From the NCBI RefSeq assembly GCF_010882175.1, contig NZ_WKLH01000001.1, positions 1,133,464 through 1,197,463 of the forward strand: DNA of 64,000 nucleotides. Reading direction: 5' to 3'. The notes beneath the pieces were generated by a model. The model saw nothing but the letters and a program-made list of their open reading frames with translations, was not told the origin of the DNA and made no database searches. Source of the DNA: Mangrovibacterium lignilyticum (GTDB lineage: Bacteria > Bacteroidota > Bacteroidia > Bacteroidales > Prolixibacteraceae). Position numbers and translations under genes: made by a program. Positions 34,193 to 43,781 of the stretch are shown here, in pieces; the first letter of the stretch is position 1, and every line of letters starts with the position of its first letter.

Positions 34193-35189
34193 AATTCGGG
34201 TTTATACGCAAATATGCCTCTGCCATTCGGTAGGCTTTCAACAAATTTTCGATATAAATCTTCAAGTCTTTATAATCACCTGTTGCATGTTTCAACACCG
34301 ACGAAGCCATGCCAAAAACAGCCGGAAGTTTACTTTTTGACACCAGGTAATAGCCATCCAAATAGGTCTTCACTCCGCCCGAAATAATTAAAGCGGGACA
34401 AGCCATATCTTGCTCTTCCACTAAACTGTTCACATCCCGTAGCATTTGTGAAGCATTTTGTCCGACGAAAGCAAACGGCTGATGCAGCTGTTTCAACGCC
34501 TCATCTTCCCGCATCATCTCAAGCTTTGAAAAATTAGTACCACCATAAGCTGCAAACTCAATCGCTGCCAAAGGCATTTTCAACAACTGCTTCAGACTTT
34601 CGCGCCCCATGCCTTGCCCGACTTCTTTCACAATCAGCGGAACATTAATACGCGTCATCAATTGCTGAATAGTCTCCAGTGGAGCTTGTGAAATGTGATC
34701 TCCTTCAGGCTGGAACCACTCTTGTAGCGGATTGACATGCACAATCAAACCATCGGCACGCAGATTTCCAACCAAATCGATGATCGCTTGTTCCTGCTTT
34801 TTAGCTAACAACTGCTCGACTTGTGCCACACCGAGATTTGCCCAGAATGGTTGTTCAGAACCGATTTCATCGCGCACATCAAAATCGGCCCAATAGGTTT
34901 TATCGAACAGAATTTTTCGGCACGAGCCCAAGCCCATTCCCAAACCAAATTCACGGCAGGCGCGTGCCAGATTTCGGTTGATGTCTTTGGCCACACCCGT
35001 TCCGCCAGTCATGCTCGACACCCACAAGGGGGCCCGCATCTGCTTGCCTAAAAATGAAAATGGTTGTGGATCTTTCTCCGGATGAGCAGACAGCAAAGGT
35101 TCGTAAACGAATCGACGATCCTGCTCCGGATAACTGGTTTGCGAATCAAAGGCCATCTGAATGTGCTCGAGTTTTCGGTCTTTTTCCAT
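34179..35189 (-). CDS. fni: type 2 isopentenyl-diphosphate isomerase (FMN)
   Basis: The product has 336 residues. Type 2 features are KLEHIQMAF at the start, WVSSMTGGTG, FGLGMGLGSCRKIL, VKEVGQGMGRESLKQL and AAYGGTNFSKLE, which make the FMN and phosphate sites in a TIM barrel. It interconverts isopentenyl and dimethylallyl diphosphate. It is the first gene of the mevalonate operon and has a candidate promoter and operator of its own (35210-35236). Confidence 0.95.
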   Translation of the reverse strand: MEKDRKLEHIQMAFDSQTSYPEQDRRFVYEPLLSAHPEKDPQPFSFLGKQMRAPLWVSSMTGGTGVAKDINRNLARACREFGLGMGLGSCRKILFDKTYWADFDVRDEIGSEQPFWANLGVAQVEQLLAKKQEQAIIDLVGNLRADGLIVHVNPLQEWFQPEGDHISQAPLETIQQLMTRINVPLIVKEVGQGMGRESLKQLLKMPLAAIEFAAYGGTNFSKLEMMREDEALKQLHQPFAFVGQNASQMLRDVNSLVEEQDMACPALIISGGVKTYLDGYYLVSKSKLPAVFGMASSVLKHATGDYKDLKIYIENLLKAYRMAEAYLRINPNYEGK

Positions 35190-35209
35190 GAGTATCTATA
35201 AAAGGTAAC

Positions 35210-35236
35210 AGGCAAATGTAAACAATGCATTTGCCT
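35210..35236 (-). promoter_or_regulatory. promoter with overlapping inverted repeat before the mevalonate operon
   Basis: TACATTTG (35220-35213, minus) is a perfect -7 match, giving an 18-nt 5' UTR to fni. It lies inside the perfect inverted repeat AGGCAAATG-N9-CATTTGCCT (35210-35218 and 35228-35236). A dimeric regulator bound there would block the promoter. No TTG is found at N19. Confidence 0.5.
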
Positions 35237-35323
35237 ATTCCTTCCTATTCAGTTCAAAAATATTTTTGCGAGAACTTTGTACGCCGGAGCAGGTGCTCCA
35301 CCCGCCATATCTCCATCTCTTTC

Positions 35324-36484
35324 TTACTTGTCTTTCAGCACATCGCGCGAAATCACCATACGCAACACTTCCGACGTTCCCTCTCCGATCGATAATAAAC
35401 GCTGGTCGCGGAAGAATCGTTCAATCGGGTATTCATCGTTACGGAAGAAACCGGCGCCACCAAAAATCTGCATCGCTTCGCTGGCTACATCACTGGCAAC
35501 CTGCGAGCAATACAATTTTGCCATCGCTGACTGTGTTCCAAAAGGTTCACCATTGTCTTTTAACCAACAAGCATGGTAAAGCAAGTTTCGCGCAGCTTCG
35601 ATCTTAGTCGCCATGTCGGCCAGTTTAAAGGCGATGGACTGAAATCCGGAGATCGCATGACCAAACTGCTTTCGTTTCTTCGAAAACGACACTGCCATTT
35701 CGTAAGCCCCCTGTGCTAACCCAAGCCCCATTGCTGCAATCGACAAACGACCGGAGTCAATGGTTTTCAGCATGATTTTAATGCCCTGTCCGCGCTCTCC
35801 AAGCTGGTCTTCAGCTGGAATTTCAACATCTTTGAAATAAACCATTCCATTATCGGCGGCCCGCCACAAAAACTTTTGTTTCATAAACTCACGGGTGTAG
35901 CCCGGCGTTCCTTTCGAAACCATGAAAGTGGTAAATTCCTTCTTCCCATCAGGCCGCATACCTGTTTGGGCAACAAAACTAATTCCGGCTACCATGTCCG
36001 AAGCAGCATTGGTGATGTACTTTTTATGCCCATTCACCAACCAGCCTTCTTTTGTTGCCGTTGCGGTCGTTTCAACACCCTGTGCATCCGAACCGGCATT
36101 TTCTTCGGTCAACCCAAAAGCCCAAAGGTTTTCAGCTGTGCACAAGGCTGGTAAATATTTTTGCTTTTGAGCTTCCGTCCCAAAGGCCATTATCGGCCCA
36201 ATACCGAGTGAATTATGTGCAGCTACCGTAGCAGCCACCGAACTGTCAACACGAGCCAACTCTTCCACAGCAATAATGAATGAAAGATAATCACTGCCTT
36301 GTCCACCATATTCAACGGGAGCATGCATCCCGAAAATATTCAGACTACGCATCGACTTGATCAACTCCATCGGAAAGATCTCCAAAGCCTCAAATTCGCC
36401 AATTACAGGCTTGATTTTTTCTTCAGCAAAAGCCCTTACTTTGGCTCTCACCTCGTGGTGTACTTTCTTGAGTAAAGCGTTCAT
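35324..36484 (-). CDS. acyl-CoA dehydrogenase
   Basis: The product has 386 residues. FAD and acyl-CoA sites are AFGLTEENAGSDAQG, YITNAASDMVAG and FGHAISGFQSIAFKLADM, with the C-terminal IGEGTSEVLRMVISRDVL. The Glu of GEGT (about residue 368) is at the catalytic-base position of short- and medium-chain acyl-CoA dehydrogenases; isovaleryl-CoA dehydrogenases I recall have Ala there and their Glu elsewhere (YER). Context suggests isovaleryl-CoA, but this residue argues for another short or branched acyl-CoA. The frame starts with a GTG at 36508; the ATG at 36484 is preferred from the family's N-terminus. Confidence 0.9.
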   Translation of the reverse strand: MNALLKKVHHEVRAKVRAFAEEKIKPVIGEFEALEIFPMELIKSMRSLNIFGMHAPVEYGGQGSDYLSFIIAVEELARVDSSVAATVAAHNSLGIGPIMAFGTEAQKQKYLPALCTAENLWAFGLTEENAGSDAQGVETTATATKEGWLVNGHKKYITNAASDMVAGISFVAQTGMRPDGKKEFTTFMVSKGTPGYTREFMKQKFLWRAADNGMVYFKDVEIPAEDQLGERGQGIKIMLKTIDSGRLSIAAMGLGLAQGAYEMAVSFSKKRKQFGHAISGFQSIAFKLADMATKIEAARNLLYHACWLKDNGEPFGTQSAMAKLYCSQVASDVASEAMQIFGGAGFFRNDEYPIERFFRDQRLLSIGEGTSEVLRMVISRDVLKDK

Positions 36485-36570
36485 AAATGGTTTTTCGTTT
36501 AAGGTCACTGACCTATTCTCTACTTTAGTTGTTTGCCACCGGGCAATATGAAAGACTTGAAACCACCATT

Positions 36571-38541
36571 TTACTGGGATTCCAAATCAACTAATATTTC
36601 TTTATCCTGAACGATTTTGCCTTTTGTCACATGAATGGTTTTCACAACCGCATCAACCGGGCTTTGTATCGTAAATTCAGTTTTCATTGATTCAATAACC
36701 AACAAATTCTGTCCTTTAATCAACTTGTCGCCCGCAGCTACAAACACGTCAATTACTTTACCGAACAAATCGGCAACAATGCGCGACTGTAACTCGCCGT
36801 TCAATTTCGACGATTGCCTGTTTAAACTCACCTGACCAGGCACCTGTTTACTCTTCAATTCAAAACGGAAGGTTTGATACTGGATTTCAGTTAAATTCTC
36901 CTTTTCAATCCAAAAGACATCCTGTTTTTTTCCGTTTAGGTTGAATGAAACGCAATTATTATTGTAAAAAACACGATTAACGGCAAGCGGTTCATTTTTG
37001 ATGAAAAATAAGTAGTCTTTTTTATGCTTTCGAACATTGATTTGACAAATTTTGCCATCAACATCCAACTCAAAAGCCTGATTGAGACGCCAAAACCCAA
37101 ACTTATTTTCGTCCGTGGTTTCTTCATAAAAATGATGCAAAATATAAGCGATGGCAGGAACTGCCGGGGAAATCACGCCCCGCGTATCTTCCAACTCTTG
37201 CAATAAGTCAGGCAATTTTTGTTCAATGTACTTCGTGTGAATCTTCATGCTTCGAAAAGCATCGTCTGCCGTCAGTATTTTCAAGAAAGACTGATTGGTT
37301 TTAATTCCCCCCAAAAAATGCAAATACAGGGCCTGACTCATATCAGCGATGGCCTGCCTGCGAGACGCCGCATGAACAACTAACTTCCCCAACATGGAAT
37401 CGTAGGCCGGTGAAAGCTGACTTCCCGCACCGACAAAACTATCCCAACGCACGTTATCCGGAAATTGAACAGCAGAGATTGTCCCCGATGAAGGCACAAA
37501 CTGATGCTGCGGATCTTCCGCACAAATACGCACCTCAATAGCATGTCCGCAAGCCTGAATTTCATCCTGCTTCAAAGGCAAACCATTTCCTGCAGCAATG
37601 TCGATCTGCCATTCCACCAAATCCAGTCCTGTGATAGCTTCCGTTACCGGATGCTCTACCTGAAGCCGGGTGTTCATCTCCAGGAACCAGCAGTTCTCCC
37701 GCTCGTCAACCAAAAACTCGATCGTTCCGGCTCCACGATATTTTGATGCCTTAGCTATTTGTAAGGCGAATTGATGCAAATTGGCTTTCGTTTCATCTGT
37801 AAGATTTGGGGCAGGTGCCTCTTCTACCACCTTTTGGTAGCGCCGTTGTAGACTGCAATCGCGTTCAAACAGGTGCACTGCATTTCCGTTACCGTCGCCC
37901 ATCAGCTGAACTTCAACATGGCGAGCTTGTGCCAAATATTTTTCGACGAACAACTCGCCATTACCAAAGTACTCGTGGGCCTGACGTTGTGCTTGTTGCA
38001 ATGCCAGTGGCAATCCGGAGGCTTCCTCCACAATCTGCATGCCCTTGCCTCCACCTCCGGCTGCGGCCTTGACTAGCAAGGGAAATTCCAAACCGCTGAT
38101 GTCTCGAATAATATCACTCACCGCTCCCCGAACGCCGGGAATTACCGGAACACCGAGTTCCTTTACAAAATCAATCGCCTGAGTTTTCTCGCCCATCAAG
38201 CTGATCTGCTCCGGCGTAGCTCCGATGAAAGCAAGACAATTGGCCTCAACCAAAGCTGCAAAAGCAGCATTTTCGGATAAAAATCCGTAGCCGGGATGAA
38301 TGGCGTCAGCTCCGGCTTCCTTTGCGAATTGAACCAACTTTTGCTGATTCAAATACGTTTCAGACAAGGTGCTCCCATCCAGTAAAAATGCCTCATCAGC
38401 TAAAGCTACATGAAGCGATCCCGCATCGTCCGACGCATAAACTGCCGCGGTACGAATGCCCATCTTTTGAGCCGTACGAATAATCCGAACGGCTATTTCA
38501 CCCCGGTTCGCAATGAGTATTTTATGAAATTTACGTTTCAA
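36571..38541 (-). CDS. acyl-CoA carboxylase alpha subunit (methylcrotonyl-CoA carboxylase-like)
   Basis: The product has 656 residues, the length of MCC alpha. The biotin carboxylase part (1-about 445) shows KILIANRGEIAVRIIRTA, the ATP loop AAGGGGKGMQIV and EMNTRLQVEHPVTE. A middle BT-like domain follows, and the C-terminal biotinyl domain has IESMKTEF, with Lys as the biotin site (about 622). It carboxylates biotin with bicarbonate and ATP for the beta subunit encoded at 39361. Its ATG overlaps the stop of the hydratase gene (38538-38541). Confidence 0.93.
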   Translation of the reverse strand: MKRKFHKILIANRGEIAVRIIRTAQKMGIRTAAVYASDDAGSLHVALADEAFLLDGSTLSETYLNQQKLVQFAKEAGADAIHPGYGFLSENAAFAALVEANCLAFIGATPEQISLMGEKTQAIDFVKELGVPVIPGVRGAVSDIIRDISGLEFPLLVKAAAGGGGKGMQIVEEASGLPLALQQAQRQAHEYFGNGELFVEKYLAQARHVEVQLMGDGNGNAVHLFERDCSLQRRYQKVVEEAPAPNLTDETKANLHQFALQIAKASKYRGAGTIEFLVDERENCWFLEMNTRLQVEHPVTEAITGLDLVEWQIDIAAGNGLPLKQDEIQACGHAIEVRICAEDPQHQFVPSSGTISAVQFPDNVRWDSFVGAGSQLSPAYDSMLGKLVVHAASRRQAIADMSQALYLHFLGGIKTNQSFLKILTADDAFRSMKIHTKYIEQKLPDLLQELEDTRGVISPAVPAIAYILHHFYEETTDENKFGFWRLNQAFELDVDGKICQINVRKHKKDYLFFIKNEPLAVNRVFYNNNCVSFNLNGKKQDVFWIEKENLTEIQYQTFRFELKSKQVPGQVSLNRQSSKLNGELQSRIVADLFGKVIDVFVAAGDKLIKGQNLLVIESMKTEFTIQSPVDAVVKTIHVTKGKIVQDKEILVDLESQ

Positions 38542-39344
38542 TTTTCGCTAACTTTTAATGCATTCCAGTCGGGCTTTCTTTTATCCAAAAACGCCCGCAG
38601 TCCTTCTTGCCCTTCTTCCGATTCCAATATTTCGGCCAAAACCCCTGCTGTATATTCACTGCTGTCGATATTCACCTCGCCCGAATCAACTTTCAAAATT
38701 AACTGCTTGCATGCTTTCACTGCATTTGGCGAAGCCTGCCTCAATTCCGAAATTAGCTTATCGACCACTTGCATCCGCTGATCATCACCGGCTACAAAAT
38801 CCACCAAGCCAATAGCATGTGCTTCACTAGTCCAAATGCGTTCACCTGAGAACATCAGTTTTTTCAGGTTTTGAGTTGACAATCGTTTCGCCACAAAAGG
38901 CAAAATCGTAGCCGGAATAATACCCAGCTTCACCTCGCCAAATGCAAAAGCTGTTGCCTCCTCTGCAATTGCAAAGTCGCAGGCAGCCAAAATACCGTTC
39001 GCGCCTCCCAACACATTTTTATGTGCCGCGCAAATGGTCACTTTCGGGAAGTTGTATATTTTTTTCAGCAAATCGGCCATATGCAGGTATTCCTGCCAGT
39101 TCTCCGACTTGTCGCGGTTTACAGCATTGGCAAACCAACTGATGTCGGCACCGGCACAAAATGATCTCCCTTCACCGGCAATCACTACAAAGTGAATCTG
39201 TTCGTCTTCTTCCAACTCATCCAGCACCTCGTGTAACTCCGAAATCAACTCCGGATTCAATGCATTGTGTTGCCTTGGGCGGTTCAACAAAATAGTTGCC
39301 CGGTCATTTTCAAGCTGAAGAAGGATATGTTTGAATTGTTTCAT
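38538..39344 (-). CDS. enoyl-CoA hydratase family, methylglutaconyl-CoA hydratase-like
   Basis: The product has 268 residues with a crotonase fold. The oxyanion hole residues lie in GEGRSFCAGADISWF and KNVLGGANGILAACDFA, and the catalytic Glu is in FGEVKLGIIPATILPF. The wording of the last block fits methylglutaconyl-CoA hydratase (LiuC/AUH), which makes HMG-CoA. Position between the two carboxylase subunits supports this. The frame begins at 39380, but the ATG at 39344 starts with the usual KHILLQLENDRATILLNRP and avoids overlap with the upstream gene. Confidence 0.87.
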   Translation of the reverse strand: MKQFKHILLQLENDRATILLNRPRQHNALNPELISELHEVLDELEEDEQIHFVVIAGEGRSFCAGADISWFANAVNRDKSENWQEYLHMADLLKKIYNFPKVTICAAHKNVLGGANGILAACDFAIAEEATAFAFGEVKLGIIPATILPFVAKRLSTQNLKKLMFSGERIWTSEAHAIGLVDFVAGDDQRMQVVDKLISELRQASPNAVKACKQLILKVDSGEVNIDSSEYTAGVLAEILESEEGQEGLRAFLDKRKPDWNALKVSEN

Positions 39345-39360
39345 TGTTTCAATTTTTGAT

Positions 39361-40926
39361 TTACATGCGGAACACACCATAATTGGCTTGTCGAACCGGC
39401 TGATTCAAGGTCACCTTAAACAGGAATCCGAGCAGGTCGCGTGTATCTACCGGATCGAAAATCCCGTCGTCCCACAAACGTGACGAACTGTAATAAGCCG
39501 TACTTTCCTGATCAAATTGCTCAATCAGACTGTTTTCCTTACCGCTTCCTCCAATAGTTTGCAGTACGCCCGAAGCCTGTTCTCCACCCATCACAGCAAT
39601 GCGTGAGTGAGGCCACATCAGCATAAAATCAGGATCGTAAGCGCGACCTGCCATCGCGTAATTTCCGGCACCAAACGAGCCACCCATGACCAGAGTAATC
39701 TTTGGAACAGTTGAATTGGCCACAGCGTTTATTAGTTTCGCCCCATCGCGGGCAATGCCTTCGTGTTCGTATTTTTTCCCGACAATAAATCCACTGATAT
39801 TCTGCAAAAACAACAGCGGAACTTGTCGTTGATTACACAGTTGAATAAAATGGGCTCCTTTACGCGCAGCTTCGGCTGTCAGGAAACTCTGGTTTCCTAA
39901 AATCCCAATTGGAATACCCTTAATTCGGGCAAAGCCGGTCACCAACGTTTTGCCGTACTCCGCTTTAAATTCCGGAAAACGGCTCCCGTCAACCAGTCGC
40001 TCAATAATAGCCCGCACATTAATCGGCTTTTTCAAATCGGTTGACAGAAAATTGTACAGTTCTTCTGCCGGATAAACCGGTTCAACCGATTTTTCAATAT
40101 CAATTTCCCGCTTCGAAACACGAGGTAACCCCTCAACCAAATCACGACAAATGCGCAAGGCATGTACATCGTCATCCGCTAAATGATCAGCTACACCCGA
40201 AATTTTGGTGTGCACATCGCCTCCGCCCAGATCCTCGGCGGAGACTTCTTCTCCTGTGGCAGCTTTTACCAGCGGCGGGCCACCAATAAAGATTGTCCCT
40301 TGGTTGCGCACAATAATGGTTTCGTCGCACATGGCCGGAACATAAGCACCTCCGGCAGTACACGAACCCATAACTACAGCGATTTGCGGAATACCTTCAG
40401 CCGATAAACGGGCCTGATTAAAGAATACCCGCCCAAAGTCGAATCGATCGGGGAAAACCTGCGCTTGTTCGGGCAGGAAAATACCTCCCGAGTCAACCAG
40501 GTAAATGCAGGGCAGCTGATTTTGCATGGCAATTTCCTGTGCCCGAATATGTTTCTTAATGGTCTCGCGAATGTAGGTTCCCCCTTTTACCGTGGCGTCG
40601 TTCGCCACGATCATGCACTCGCGACCATGCACAAGCCCGATTCCGGCAATAATTCCGGCTGAGGGGAAAGCGTCATCATACTGCCCGTAAGCAGCAAAGG
40701 ACGAAAGCTCAACAAAAGGCGTACGCGGGTCAACCAGCAAGTCGATGCGTTCGCGCGCCAAAAGCTTGCCCCTCTCCCGATGTTTCGCCACGGCTTTGAC
40801 GGTCCCATGCGAAGTGACAGCTACTACACGACGGTGAAATTCAGCAATTGCTTCGCGATATTCAGCGCCAGGTTCGTTACCGTTACTTGCCTTTTCGGCA
40901 GGATCATTGTGTTTAATTTTCTCCAT
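39361..40926 (-). CDS. acyl-CoA carboxylase beta subunit (methylcrotonyl-CoA carboxylase-like)
   Basis: The product has 521 residues and is a carboxyltransferase. Features are [18 protein letters not shown], the first oxyanion block [32 protein letters not shown] with [17 protein letters not shown], and the second block [20 protein letters not shown]. It transfers CO2 from biotin to an acyl-CoA, by context 3-methylcrotonyl-CoA. It is the first gene of the nine-gene run on the minus strand, with 317 bp of free DNA and a divergent AraC gene upstream. Confidence 0.93.
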   Translation of the reverse strand: MEKIKHNDPAEKASNGNEPGAEYREAIAEFHRRVVAVTSHGTVKAVAKHRERGKLLARERIDLLVDPRTPFVELSSFAAYGQYDDAFPSAGIIAGIGLVHGRECMIVANDATVKGGTYIRETIKKHIRAQEIAMQNQLPCIYLVDSGGIFLPEQAQVFPDRFDFGRVFFNQARLSAEGIPQIAVVMGSCTAGGAYVPAMCDETIIVRNQGTIFIGGPPLVKAATGEEVSAEDLGGGDVHTKISGVADHLADDDVHALRICRDLVEGLPRVSKREIDIEKSVEPVYPAEELYNFLSTDLKKPINVRAIIERLVDGSRFPEFKAEYGKTLVTGFARIKGIPIGILGNQSFLTAEAARKGAHFIQLCNQRQVPLLFLQNISGFIVGKKYEHEGIARDGAKLINAVANSTVPKITLVMGGSFGAGNYAMAGRAYDPDFMLMWPHSRIAVMGGEQASGVLQTIGGSGKENSLIEQFDQESTAYYSSSRLWDDGIFDPVDTRDLLGFLFKVTLNQPVRQANYGVFRM

Positions 40927-41243
40927 ACTCTGATTAAACAGAAAAAGATTGAAAAATCTCTTACTACGACAATAAAGCAGGACATAAGTTCACCTAATAC
41001 GCTACTTTTTTCATGACACCAGGAACCAAACGCCAACTGTCTGAAATACATCGAATCGAATAAGTCTTCCAATCCCAATAAAGCGGAAAAGTATAAAAGA
41101 TATTTATATCTTCATCTTTTAGTGCGATTTCAAAGTGAAATAATAATTCAAATTTAGCATGCCTGCTGCCAATGTTTAAATGAAATTATGCAACTTTCAC
41201 CTTGCAAGCACTTTTTACTTAATCGTTGTTCTAGTTTTTGCCT
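40927..41243. other. divergent regulatory region, carboxylase operon and AraC gene
   Basis: 317 bp, AT-rich, no gene seen on either strand. It should hold the promoter of the nine-gene operon and that of the AraC regulator, but no perfect TTG-N19-TAnnTTTG was found; TAGTTTTTG at 41232-41240 is a poor match. Confidence 0.45.
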
Positions 41244-42074
41244 ATGATCGAAACGTTCAAAATATTTCAGCTTTCTTCCGAGGATGTGGAAAGCATTCAG
41301 GCGTCGGAGAACGAACCACACACACACGACTACGAAGAGTTATTAATTGGCGTGGAAGGGCGTCTGGAGCATTTCATCGATTTTGAATCGACCAAAATGG
41401 ATGCCCCTTTTGTGAGTTTCGTAACCAAAGGTAAAGTTCACCGGGTAATCCCTTATTTAAAGGATGGTCGATGTAATATTTGGGCCGTCAGGTTTCGGAG
41501 TGAGTTCATTCCGGAAACGACTTTCCAACTGTACGCATACTATCATAATAATGCCAACATTCCGCTCCCTTCCAACCGATGCTTTCAACGTATGGAGACC
41601 ATTTGCGAGTTGATGCAGGAAGAAACCCGGGAACGGAATCCGGATTATTCGATCATCCGCCATTTGCTGAGTGCCTTATTCACAATGGTGGAAGCCGAAC
41701 GCAAGAAACTGGAGCCCGATCAATCGCAGTTGGTAAAAACGCAGAGTTCAACCTTCAAGACCTTCCTGCTTACCCTCGAAGAAAATTTCCGCCGTCCGGA
41801 AGGCGTGGAGTTTTATGCTGAGAAGTTATTCATGAGCAGTCGCAACCTCAATATTATTTGCCACAACATCATGCAACTAAGTGTTTCGGAGTTGATTGAA
41901 ACCCGCAAACTGATTGAAGCCAAAAACCTGCTAATGACCACCGACAAAACTATTGCCGAGATCGGGTTCGAGCTGGGATACAATGAAAAATCATACTTCA
42001 CCAGCGTGTTTAAACGGAAGTCCGGCATGACTCCAAGCGAATTCCGCAAGGAGATGCAACAGCTCATTTCCTGA
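41244..42074 (+). CDS. AraC family transcription regulator
   Basis: The product has 276 residues. The N-terminal cupin-like sensor has HTHDYEELLIGVEGRLEHFIDF, and the C-terminal double helix-turn-helix (about 175-272) ends with TIAEIGFELGYNEKSYFTSVFKRKSGMTPSEFRK. ATG 41244 is used. It is divergent from the carboxylase-mevalonate run and 106 bp upstream of the YceI gene, and could control either; the sequence does not decide. Confidence 0.92.
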   Translation: MIETFKIFQLSSEDVESIQASENEPHTHDYEELLIGVEGRLEHFIDFESTKMDAPFVSFVTKGKVHRVIPYLKDGRCNIWAVRFRSEFIPETTFQLYAYYHNNANIPLPSNRCFQRMETICELMQEETRERNPDYSIIRHLLSALFTMVEAERKKLEPDQSQLVKTQSSTFKTFLLTLEENFRRPEGVEFYAEKLFMSSRNLNIICHNIMQLSVSELIETRKLIEAKNLLMTTDKTIAEIGFELGYNEKSYFTSVFKRKSGMTPSEFRKEMQQLIS

Positions 42075-42180
42075 TATTACAACTCATTTTCCGAAAAGTG
42101 ATACCCCTTGCGCCGGGGGATGTTGCAACTTTGTATCATCAAAATAAAACAAAGTAGAAACAATTTAAAATTCGAAGAAA

Positions 42181-42708
42181 ATGAAAACAATTTGGACATT
42201 AGACCCGACTCACAGCGAAGTGAATTTCAAAGTAAAACACTTGATGATTTCGAATGTAAAAGGTGAGTTTAAAAATATCTCGGCAACCCTTGACGGAGAT
42301 GATTTTGAAACAGCGAAAGTCAACGCAACCATTGAAGCGGCTTCAGTTTTCACGAACAACGACGATCGTGACAATCACCTGAAAAGCGCCGATTTTTTCG
42401 ACATTGAAAATTACAAAGAATTGACCTTCGAAAGCAAGTCATTCAAAAAAACGGAGGACTACGAATATAAACTGACCGGAATTTTGACCATCAAAGGTGT
42501 CGCCAAAGAAGTGACTTTCGATGTCGAGTTCGGTGGAATCAACAAAGACCCTTGGGGTAACGAAAAAGCCGGATTCTCGTTAGAAGGTAAAATCAACCGG
42601 AAAGACTGGGGCCTGAACTGGAATGCCGCACTCGAAACAGGCGGCGTATTGGTCAGTGAAGATGTAAAAATTCAGGCCGAAGTTCAGTTCGTTAAACAAG
42701 TATTATAA
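42181..42708 (+). CDS. YceI family protein
   Basis: The product has 175 residues with a lipocalin-like beta barrel. Typical blocks are WTLDPTHSEVNFKVKHLMIS, DNHLKSADFFDIENYKELTF, LTGILTIKGVAKEVTFDV and KINRKDWGLNWN. YceI proteins bind isoprenoid or fatty-acyl chains. There is no signal peptide here, so it is probably cytoplasmic. It is followed after 10 bp by the dioxygenase gene in one operon. Confidence 0.92.
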   Translation: MKTIWTLDPTHSEVNFKVKHLMISNVKGEFKNISATLDGDDFETAKVNATIEAASVFTNNDDRDNHLKSADFFDIENYKELTFESKSFKKTEDYEYKLTGILTIKGVAKEVTFDVEFGGINKDPWGNEKAGFSLEGKINRKDWGLNWNAALETGGVLVSEDVKIQAEVQFVKQVL

Positions 42709-42718
42709 ACCAAATGGC

Positions 42719-43609
42719 ATGAAACGGAAACAATTCCTGACAACTCTTTCTTTACTGCCATTAACAGGAACAGCTATGAAACTGAATGAATTAAATAAAT
42801 TAACATCGTCCTTCAGCAGCACGGAACAGTTGCCCCTGCTGTTTTTGGGACACGGCAGCCCGATGAATGCCATCGAGGAAAACGAGTTCACCCAGGGTTT
42901 CCGCGACATCAGTACGAAATTCGAAAAACCCAAAGCGATATTGTGTATTTCAGCTCACTGGGAAACCCGCGGAACCTTTCTGACAGCGATGGAACATCCG
43001 CAGACAATACACGACTTTGGCGGCTTTCCGCAGGCACTTTTCGATGTGCAGTACCCGGCGCCAGGAAGTCCTGAACTAGCGCAGGAGGTGCAACAACTTA
43101 TTACGAGTACCGATGCTGGCCTGACAGACAAATGGGGACTTGACCACGGTGCGTGGAGTGTGATTCGCCACCTGTATCCCCATGCTGACATCCCTGTGAT
43201 TGAAATGAGCATTGACTATACCAAAGGGCCGGAATATCACTATGAGTTGGGCAAAGAACTGGCTGCCCTTCGCCGCAAAGGCGTGCTGATTATCGGCAGC
43301 GGAAACCTGGTGCACAACCTGCGCATGGTCGACTGGAAACGCATGAATGACATCGGCTATGGATTCGACTGGGCAGAAGAAGCCCGGGCTAAAATGAATG
43401 ATTGGATTCTCTCGGGAAATCATCAAGCACTGATTCAATATGAACAGCAAGGATCTGCTTTTAAGCTGGCAATTCCGTCGCCCGACCACTATTTGCCTTT
43501 GCTATATGTGTTAGGCTTGAAAGATACCAAGGAAGAAATTTCACTTTTCAACGATAAAACCATGGCCGGTTCGTTAAGTATGACTTCGGTTTTTATCCAT
43601 AAATCTTAA
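42719..43609 (+). CDS. 4,5-DOPA dioxygenase-like extradiol dioxygenase (YgiD type)
   Basis: The product has 296 residues. Features are LPLLFLGHGSPMNAIEENEF near residue 38, SAHWETRGTF, WGLDHGAWSVIRHLYPHADI and a late SPDHYLPLLYVLG; the His residues bind one Zn or Fe. It opens aromatic diols; the real substrate is unknown. The first about 25 residues (MKRKQFLTTLSLLPLTGTA) look like a weak signal or Tat-like peptide, unusual for the family. It forms a two-gene operon with YceI and has a terminator at 43677. Confidence 0.9.
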   Translation: MKRKQFLTTLSLLPLTGTAMKLNELNKLTSSFSSTEQLPLLFLGHGSPMNAIEENEFTQGFRDISTKFEKPKAILCISAHWETRGTFLTAMEHPQTIHDFGGFPQALFDVQYPAPGSPELAQEVQQLITSTDAGLTDKWGLDHGAWSVIRHLYPHADIPVIEMSIDYTKGPEYHYELGKELAALRRKGVLIIGSGNLVHNLRMVDWKRMNDIGYGFDWAEEARAKMNDWILSGNHQALIQYEQQGSAFKLAIPSPDHYLPLLYVLGLKDTKEEISLFNDKTMAGSLSMTSVFIHKS

Positions 43610-43676
43610 ACCGGGATTTAGCGCTAGAATCCGACAAACTTTGACAAATAGCAGGAGAACAAATCGGGGAAGACAG

Positions 43677-43706
43677 AAGAGGTTGCCGCATAGCACCTCT
43701 TTTTTA
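43677..43706 (+). terminator. terminator of the YceI-dioxygenase operon
   Basis: A stem AAGAGGT with ACCTCTT, an inner GC pair and an about 8-nt loop, followed by T6. Confidence 0.75.
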
Positions 43707-43781
43707 CTGTCAGAGCTTCTCCTCTGATGGATCAGCAGTACAATCAACCGCACCATCGTCAAGTGAACGCGAAAGTTTTAC

